Source: JAXGXJ01 sp963829545 (GTDB lineage Bacteria > Actinomycetota > Thermoleophilia > RBG-16-64-13). From it: 64,000 nucleotides of DNA. Positions 57,880 to 64,000 of this stretch are shown one piece after another (within the stretch, counting starts at the first letter, position 1; every line of letters starts with the position of its first letter). The notes beneath the pieces are model-generated. The model was not told the DNA's origin and ran no database searches. It saw only the letters and a list, made by a program, of their open reading frames with translations. The DNA is taken from NCBI GenBank assembly GCA_963829545.1, contig CAWHIX010000006.1, forward strand, positions 72,372 through 136,371. The letters are read 5' to 3'. The position numbers were made by a program, and so were the translations under genes.

Positions 57880-58524
57880 ATGACTTCACCCTGGATCGAC
57901 ATTTCGGTGACCTGAAAGACTGCCATGGTCAACTGGCCGGGCGACCCGGCGGTGCGTTTCAGCCATGCGTCCAGCCTGGAGCGGGGCGATCCGGCCACCG
58001 TGTCGCTCCTCGAGATGGGAGCACACACAGGCACCCATATGGACGCGCCGGCGCACTTCGTGCGCGGCGGCATCGGCATCGACGAGATGCCACTTGATGC
58101 GGCCGTAGGCATGGCCCGCGTGATCGCGATCGCCGACCGGGAGTCCATCAAGGTCGAGGAACTGGCGCAGCATTCCATCCAGCCCGACGAGCGCATCCTG
58201 TTCAAGACCTACAACTCGGAGCACTGCTGGGATACCGACCAGTTTGTCGAGGACTTCGTCTACCTGTCGGCGCCGGCGGCCCGGCATCTGGTGGAGAGGC
58301 AGGTACGGCTGGTCGGTATCGACTACCTCTCAGTGGGCGGTTTCCGGGCGGATGGGGTGGAGACCCACCAGGCTCTGCTCAATGCCGGCGTCTGGGTCAT
58401 CGAGGGGCTGGATCTGAGGCACGTGCGCCCCGGTCCGGTAGAGCTGATCTGCCTACCTCTCAAGATCGCCGGGGGCGACGGGGCGCCGGCCCGGGCCCTC
58501 GTGCGCCAACTCCCCGGCGGGTAA
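57880..58524 (+). CDS. cyclase-family metal hydrolase (kynurenine-formamidase-like), in-frame TGA at codon 12
   Basis: About 214 residues from ATG 57880 (ACAGGAGGG upstream). The start WIDISVT meets a TGA at 57913-57915, then continues KTAMVNWPGDP. Relatives have Leu at this place (ISVxLxxxM..WPGDP). The bases ACCTGAAAGACT would read ACC CTG AAG ACT if one C were missing and one A were surplus, so two small run errors explain it. Metal-binding motifs HTGTHMDAPAHF and GIDYLSVGG are intact. Family members hydrolyse N-formylkynurenine or other amides/lactones. If the TGA is real, translation may begin at ATG 57925. Confidence 0.75.
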
Positions 58525-58577
58525 ACAGCGGACGAGTAGCGGATCAGATCACCTACATCATCGAAGGAGGCACGAAC

Positions 58578-60265
58578 ATGAAGGTCATCATCGTGGGCGG
58601 AGTGGCGGGGGGCGCGTCGTGCGCCGCGCGCCTGCGCCGACTGGACGAAAAGGCCGAGATCCTCATGGTGGAGCGCGGGCCCTACGTCTCGTACGCGAAC
58701 TGCGGGCTGCCCTACCACGTCGGTGACGTGATCGAACAGGAGGCGAGCCTCCTGGTGGCGACGGAACAGACCTTCCGCGCCGTGTTCGCGATCGATTGCC
58801 GGACGCAATGCGAGGTGACCTCCATCTCGCCCAAGGCGAAGACCGTGGAGCTCAAGAACCACGCCACCGGCGAGGTGAGCACCGAGACCTACGACCGGCT
58901 CGTGCTCTCTCCAGGGGCGGCTCCCTCCGTCCGCCCCTGCCGGGCATCGATCTTCCGGGGATCTTCTCGGTGCGGACCGTGCCCGACGCCCGGGACATCC
59001 GCGAGTGGCTCGAGAGGGACCCCAGCTCTTCTGACCGAGGAGAACAGCGCCTCCGGGTTCCAGACCCTGACCAAGCCGAGGCGAGCGGTGGTCGTCGGCG
59101 GCGGCTTCATCGGCCTGGAGATGGCGGAGAACCTGGTCCACCGCGGCCTCGAGGTGACGCTGGTCGAGATGCTCGACCAGGTCATGCCCCGCTCGATCCC
59201 GAACGCGCCCGACTCGTCGAGCGCCACCTGGAGAAGCACGGCGTCCATCTCGCCCTCAACGACGGCGTGGCCGGCTTCGAGCAGGCCGCCGCGGGCCTCT
59301 TGAGGTCCTCACGAAGTCGGGCAAGACGTACCCGGCCGACGTCGTCATCCTGGCCATCGGCGTGCGCCGGAGACCTCGCTGGCAAAGGCGGCCGGGCTCG
59401 AGATCGGCGAGCGGGGCGGCATCCGCGTCGACGAGCAGATGCGCACGAGCGACCCGGAATCTTCGCCGTCGGCGACGCGGTCGAGGTCAAGGACTACGTG
59501 ACCGGCGAGTGGAGCCTCATCCCGCTGGCCGGACCGGCCAACCGGCAGGGCCGGATCGCGGCCGACGTGATCGCCGGGCGGGACTCCCGCTACCGCGGCA
59601 CCCAGGGCACCTCGGTCATCGGCCTCTTCGGAGCCGCGGTCGCCTGGACGGGCGTCAGCGAGAAGCTGCTCCAGCGCCGGGGCGACACCGACTACGAGAA
59701 GATCTACATCTACCCGAATTCCCACGCGGGCTATTACCCCGGCGCCAAGACCATCGCGATGAAGGTCATCTTCCGCAAGTCGGACGGGCGTCTCCTCGGA
59801 GCGCAGGCGCTCGGCGAGGACGGGGTCGAAAAGCGGATCGACGTGCTGGCCATGGCCATCCAGATGGGCGCGACCGTCTACGACCTGGAGGAGGCCGAGC
59901 TCTGCTACGCGCCCCCGTTCGGCAGCGCGAAGGACCCCGTGAACTTCGCGGGGATGGTCGCGGCCGACGTCCTCCGGGGCGACATGCCGCTTGCCACTGG
60001 GCCGCGAGGAGCGCTTCCTCCTCGACGTGCGCAAGCCGCCCGAGCTCGCGGTGGAGAAGGTGCCGGGCGCGGTCAACATCCCGCTGGGGCAGCTTCGCGC
60101 GCGCCTCGGCGAACTGCCGCGCGACCGCGAGATCCACGTGATCTGCCGCTCGGCCAGCGCGCCTACTACGCGACGCGCATCCTCCTGCAGAACGGCTTCA
60201 AGGCCAGGAACGTCTCCGGCGGCATGCTGTCGCGTCACAACTGCTCGACGTGGCGACAGGAGTGA
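58578..60265 (+). CDS. CoA-disulfide reductase-like flavoprotein with C-terminal rhodanese domain (many frame breaks)
   Basis: About 560 residues if repaired. The N-terminus is intact for ~115 residues: VIIVGGVAGGASCAARLRR (FAD), and SYANCGLPYHVG with the redox Cys of the CoADR/NADH-oxidase family. From 58920 the frame shifts about eight times. Recognisable parts are LPGIFSVRTVPDARDIREWL, AVVVGGGFIGLEMAENLVHR (NAD(P)), GIFAVGDAVEVKDYVTGEWS and FGAAVAWTGVSEK. The rhodanese end has FLLDVRKPPELAVEKVPGAV and VICRS...GQRAYYATRI, which includes the active-site Cys. Such fusions act on CoA disulfides, persulfides or polysulfides. It precedes the desulfinase-like gene, a fitting sulfur context. Confidence 0.75.
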
Positions 60266-60425
60266 TCGCGAGAGGCCTCCACTCGAGCCTGAAGGAGCGA
60301 GTCAGACAAGGACTGGAGCCTCGGCCCAGGATAGCACGGCTGATCGATGGCGGACCTGCCAGCAGGACGGCGGAAGACGACGCCTGCACGTTCCCGGAGC
60401 AACTCACAAGAAGGGAGCGAGAACG

Positions 60426-61602
60426 ATGGGTACCATGACGATCAAAGGCAAGACGATGCGTTCCGTGGACGTGGACTGGAACGAGTTCTACTACACCAAC
60501 TGCCCCCTCGTATCCCCCAGCAACGTCGACCAGGAGATCGGCTGGGTGAAGGAGGAGTTCAAGAAGATCGGCATCGCGTACAAGTTCCTTCGCTCCACGC
60601 CCGAGAACGACTGGTACCCGCACTACGTCCACAACCTCGACAACCTGATGCGCTACGGCGGCTGCTTCCCGGCCATCCACGTCCAGGCCGACATCCGCCG
60701 CACCCGGCTGATCGGGACGACGCATGTCTACGAGGGCGGCTGCATGCTGGTGCGCGCCCGGGACCCCATCTACCGCATGAAGGACCTGAAGGGCAAGAAG
60801 ATCGGCCTCTCGAAGAGCCTGAACGTCATCAAGAACGACTGGTGGCGCGTCCAGGAGGAGCAGGGCATCGAGCTGATGCTCATGCTCAACGACATGACCC
60901 GCGACGACGTGGAGATCGTGGAGTTCCCCTACCCGGACGACTGGTACGACAAGCCCGAGATGCTCACCCCGATGGAGAACCCGTCGGAGCTGTGGCTGAA
61001 GCGCGACCACAAGCACGACCTGGCCTTCCGCCCGCTGGAGACGGCGCTGCTCAAAGGCGTCGTGGATGCGATCTACACCCAGACCGGGCCCTTCCAGCAT
61101 ATCCAGGAGCAGACGGGCAAGATCAAGGCCATCGAGAACCTGGCCAACTACCCGGACTGGACCCTGCAGGGGGCCAACGTCCCGGCCACCTGCACGGTCA
61201 GCGACTGTGGCGTGCGAAGAGCACCCCGAGCTGGTCGTCACGCTCCTGAAGGGCCTCATCAAGGTGGGGCGCTGGGCCAACGAGCACAAGCACGCCGCGG
61301 CGGCGATCCTCGACAAGCAGACGTACTACCTGGACGTCGAGGACACCTACCGGGGCATCCAGAACGTCGACATGGTGCCCAGCCTGTCGCCCTACAACCT
61401 GGAAGCCCTGCAGATCAACAAGGACTTCATGCTGAGCCACGGCTACATCGAGCATGACTTCGACGTGTTCGAGTGGGCCGCGCCGGAATTCCTGGAGAAG
61501 GCGGCGGCGGAGCTGCTCGAGGAAGAGTGGAAGAAGCGCAGCATGGCGAGGCTTCCCCAGCCGACCACGCTGGAGGAGGCCATGGCGGCGCGGCTCGGGT
61601 AG
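60426..61602 (+). CDS. DszB-like sulfinate desulfinase / solute-binding-fold enzyme (one frame break)
   Basis: About 391 residues from ATG 60426 (AAGGGAGCG upstream), no signal peptide, so cytoplasmic. The fold is that of a periplasmic-binding protein of the NMT1/SsuA type. Three features recall the desulfinase DszB (Cys27-His60-Arg70): FYYTNCPLVSPS (Cys26), PHYVHNLDNLMRYGG (His66 and Arg76, exactly 10 residues apart as in DszB), and the C-terminal EWAAPEFLEKAA (DszB QWAAPEFL). A surplus base near 61208 shifts the frame before VACEEHPELVVTLLKGL. DszB splits sulfite from an aryl sulfinate; the substrate here is unknown, and no dszA or dszC is in the window. Confidence 0.68.
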
Positions 61603-61663
61603 CCGTCGGCGGAGCGACACATACGAGCCTCCCGGTGGTCTCGCCGGGAAACCGGTCAGTGTT

Positions 61664-61695
61664 GGGGGCCGAGCCGCCATGGCGGCTCGGCCCCC
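61664..61695. terminator. palindromic bidirectional terminator after the desulfinase-like gene
   Basis: The 32 bases form a perfect palindrome (GGGGGCCGAGCCGCCA and its complement) in the gap between the convergent desulfinase-like and potassium-channel genes, followed by TCGTC. It is very GC-rich with no T-run. Confidence 0.65.
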
Positions 61696-61731
61696 TCGTC
61701 ATCGGGAAACGGGACCTGCGGCAGGGAGACT

Positions 61732-62570
61732 CTACGGGCCGCTGCTCTGGGCCCCCATCGTCTTGCGCAGGGCTTCGAGCTCGGCTCGGATCGCCCGCAA
61801 CTCTTCACGCAACTGCGGGTCCGACCCCGCTGCGGGTTCGGCGGGCGCCTGAGTGGATTCGTCGCTGGTCTCGTCCGTGGCGTCAGGGGCCGGAGCCACC
61901 AGCACGCTCGCGAGGATGCTGGCCAGAGAGCCTATGATCCCCACGCCGGCGATCATGACGAAGACCCCGGTTATCCGCCCGGCGGCCGACATCGGGAACG
62001 TGTCCCCGTAGCCGACCGTGGTGAGCGTGACCATCGCCCACCAGAGGGCGTCGCCCCCGGTGGCGATGTTGCCCTCACCCGAACGGGTCTCGAAGGTCAA
62101 GACGAGGATGCTGGTTATGACGAGGAGGATGAACGCGGACAAAATGGTCACGAACGCCGCGTACTGCCCTCGATGGGCAAGCACGTCGGCCATTATCTCC
62201 TTGCCCCGCTGGCCACGGAGCAGGCGGATGATGCGGGCCAGACGGCCTGAGCTCAAGTCAGCCGGAGGAGCCCCGTGTATTCTTGAAGGCACCTCCCAGG
62301 CTGGGGATGGAACCCAGGAGGTCGAGCCAGCCCCCTTCCCGGAAGAAGTACTGCTTGGCCGAACCGGCGCGGGTGATCCTCAGGCAGAAGTCGAAGAGGA
62401 ACACGACGCAGATGGCGTTGTCGTAGACCCTCAGCAGCTTGAGGGGTGGCCTCCGGCAGGGGCAGCAGAAAGGACACCATGATGGCGAGCGAGAGCACGG
62501 TGAGGACCAACGTGAACATCTCGTATGCGTTGCTGAATCCGCGAGTCTCTTTGGGGCGATCCTCTGCCAA
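61732..62570 (-). CDS. voltage-gated-type potassium channel (frame breaks)
   Basis: About 279 residues. The N-terminal segments (SNAYEMFTLVLTVLSLAIMV, then after a surplus C near 62450 LRVYDNAICVVFLFDFCLRI) resemble a voltage-sensor-like S1-S4 region. GWLDLLGSIPSL is a typical S3 stretch. After another break near 62260 comes ARIIRLLRGQRG (S4-like Arg repeats). The pore is ALWWAMVTLTTVGYGDTFPM with the selectivity filter TVGYGD. The C-terminus is an acidic/helical tail (LREELRAIRAELEAL), likely a coiled coil. Divergent from the antiporter gene. Confidence 0.82.
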
Positions 62571-62733
62571 CGCTCTGTCCTCCGGTTACTGGTACGTGCA
62601 TGGCGCTCATGGCGCGTCTCAAGTCCTGCCGGGTTGATGTTCTCGCCCGCGCTCTCGTATCCTGCCGCGCCCGTGCTATAACAGGGCCCAGAGGTACTGA
62701 GAGACTCGAGCCGAACCGGCAGACGGGGGCACT

Positions 62734-64000
62734 TTGAGCGGATATCTGGTCCTTGCAGGTCTCGTCGCTCTGTACGCTCTGGGGGCGGTCGAGCTTGAAT
62801 ACCTCCTGGTGACCGGGCCGATCGCCTTCATGGTTATCGGCTTCCTGATGGGTACAGGGGGCGCGGAGTTGGTGGACCTGAGCACCAACTCGGAGATCGT
62901 GAAGGTGGTCACCGAGGTGACTCTGGCGTTACTCCTCTTCTCGGATGCGTCGAGCGTCAACCTGGCGGCCCTGGGGCGGGACGCTTCGGTGGTCGTGAGG
63001 CTCCTGTTCATTGGACTCCCGCTGGCGGTCGTGTTCGGCGCGTTCTCCGCCTGGGCTCTGTTGCCGACTCTGGGGTTGGCGACGTGTGCCCTCCTTGCCT
63101 CCATCCTGGCTCCTACGGACCTCTCGCTGGGGCTGGCCATGTTCAGGAATCCGCAGGTGCCCGATCGGGTTCGGCGTGAGATCAACGTGGAGAGCGGCCT
63201 GAACGACGGCGTGGCCACCCCGGTCGTCACGCTCTTCATCGGCGTGGTACTGGCTGAAGCCGCCGAAGGAGGGCGCCCGATAGTCACGGCCATCGGAGAA
63301 CTTGCGATCGGCATCGGTATCGGGGTGGCCGTTGGCATCGTCGGGGCCATCCTGATGCGCCTGTCGGCGAACAGGGGCTGGTCGTCGAGCTCGTCACGGT
63401 AATTTCGCGGCTCTCGCATTCGCACTGCTCGCCTACGGTGGAGCGGTAGCCCTGGGGGGGAACGGTTTCATCGCGGCCTTCGTGGGTGGCATAAGCTTCG
63501 GAGCGATGAATCATCGACTCGCCACCGAGGCGGTCGAATACACCGAGAAGACGGGCGTCCTCCTCACGTTCGGCGTGTGGTTCGTGTTCGGAGCCGTCAT
63601 CGCTCCCGTACTGCTGACCGACGGGCTCCAATGGGAGCCTATCGTCTACGCTCTCCTAAGCCTCACCGTGGTGCGGATGCTCGCGGTGGCTCTCTCGCTC
63701 TGTGGTAAGAAGATGCATCGGTCCACCGTGCTCTTCATCGGCTGGTTCGGCCCTCGCGGCTTGGCCAGCGTCGTGTTCCTGATACTCGCCGTGCAGTCCC
63801 TCACCGAAGCAGGTCTGGAGGTGTCCTTGCTGACGGCCACCGCCGGTTGGACGATACTCCTCAGCGTGATCCTCCACGGTCTTTCGGCCGGCCCCGTGGG
63901 CGGCTCGGTACGGCCCCTATCGCGGCTGCTTTCAAGCCCGGAAGCCCGGAACGCTCAAGGAGACCGCTCCGATACCGAGCGCCGGGAGGGCTTGGCCTCG
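62734..64000 (+). CDS. CPA1-type sodium/proton antiporter, 3' end beyond the window (frame break)
   Basis: A TTG start at 62734 gives LVLAGLVALYALGAVELEYLLVT and LALLLFSDASSVNLAALGRD. The ion-binding region follows (ASILAPTDLSLGLAMFRN, REINVESGLNDGVATPVVTL), a pattern of NhaP/CPA1 exchangers. One or two bases are off near 63380-63405; from 63407 the frame is open to base 64000 (ALAFALLAYGGAVALGGNGF, FIGWFGPRGLASVVFLILAV). At least 420 residues are present and no stop is reached. Confidence 0.85.

Noticed and set aside
57913..57915. Selenocysteine at the in-frame TGA of the cyclase gene
   Set aside because: The position is Leu in relatives, no SECIS-like hairpin follows, and no selenocysteine genes are seen. 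The PurM-like fusion at 29388 is not clearly SelD.
60426..61602. A complete dsz (dibenzothiophene desulfurisation) operon
   Set aside because: Only a DszB-like gene is present; there are no DszA or DszC monooxygenase genes, and the neighbours are different.
61664..61695. Phage or element attachment site
   Set aside because: The 32-base palindrome sits between convergent gene ends, with no integrase or direct repeats; a bidirectional terminator is simpler.

Overview
The window is about 64 kb of high-GC DNA carrying roughly 55 tightly packed protein genes, one tRNA and one large SRP RNA. It looks like a chromosome segment of a Gram-positive actinobacterium, possibly a deep-branching one. Pointers to this are a Tat-exported lipoprotein solute-binding protein, a sortase-type C-terminal signal, a CtpE-like P-type ATPase, a DUF6325 gene, and the order tRNA-Ser / SRP RNA / dnaX / ybaB / recR that is also found in Firmicutes. 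I cannot name the species. I see no insertion sequence, prophage or CRISPR array.

Layout. 1-1371: 3' end of an amylomaltase gene. 1379-9480 (minus): surface module with an O-antigen-ligase/TPR membrane protein, a small LPxTG-like protein, UDP-glucose dehydrogenase and an amidase, then a LOG-like protein and an MrfA-type helicase. 9691-20095: metallophosphoesterase, asd, a branched-chain-type solute-binding protein, a broken PAS sensor, an ABC-2 exporter (two permeases plus ATPase) and lysC. 20.5-26.8 kb (minus): YgbA-like protein, recR, ybaB, dnaX, a badly disrupted Kef-type antiporter, SRP RNA, a lipoprotein and tRNA-Ser. 26.8-42.6 kb: housekeeping and accessory genes, including a steroid-5-alpha-reductase-like enzyme, an AEC transporter, a HAD/PurM-like fusion, a MarR-MFS pair with a visible promoter/operator, an SPFH-Arc-M29 operon with a near-consensus promoter, a CtpE-like ATPase, and a GNAT-MoaF pair.

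The most distinctive part is 42.6-61.6 kb, which is rich in genes for sulfur and anions. It has two SulP transporters, an MBL-fold hydrolase, a large LAL/MalT-type regulator, a sulfatase fused behind a DUF1269 domain, and a SulP-DUF6325-repeat-peptide operon. A second cluster follows: sugar dehydrogenase, cyclase, CoA-disulfide-reductase/rhodanese, and a DszB-like desulfinase with an apparent Cys-His-Arg triad. A 58-bp sequence repeated at 48 of 58 positions lies upstream of SulP-1 and again just after the LAL regulator gene, so it is a good candidate for that regulator's target promoter. My working model is an organosulfur/sulfate-ester uptake and desulfurisation island. This is inference from gene content.

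Caution: about 20 genes have single-base frame breaks. Many fall in runs of two to four identical bases and both strands are affected, which suggests consensus errors more than gene decay. I report such genes over their full span and note the breaks. The worst stretches are 13.4-15.1, 23.9-25.65 and 58.9-60.2 kb.

Tailpiece: 61.7-64 kb holds a potassium channel gene (minus) and a CPA1-type sodium/proton antiporter gene that runs off the right edge.
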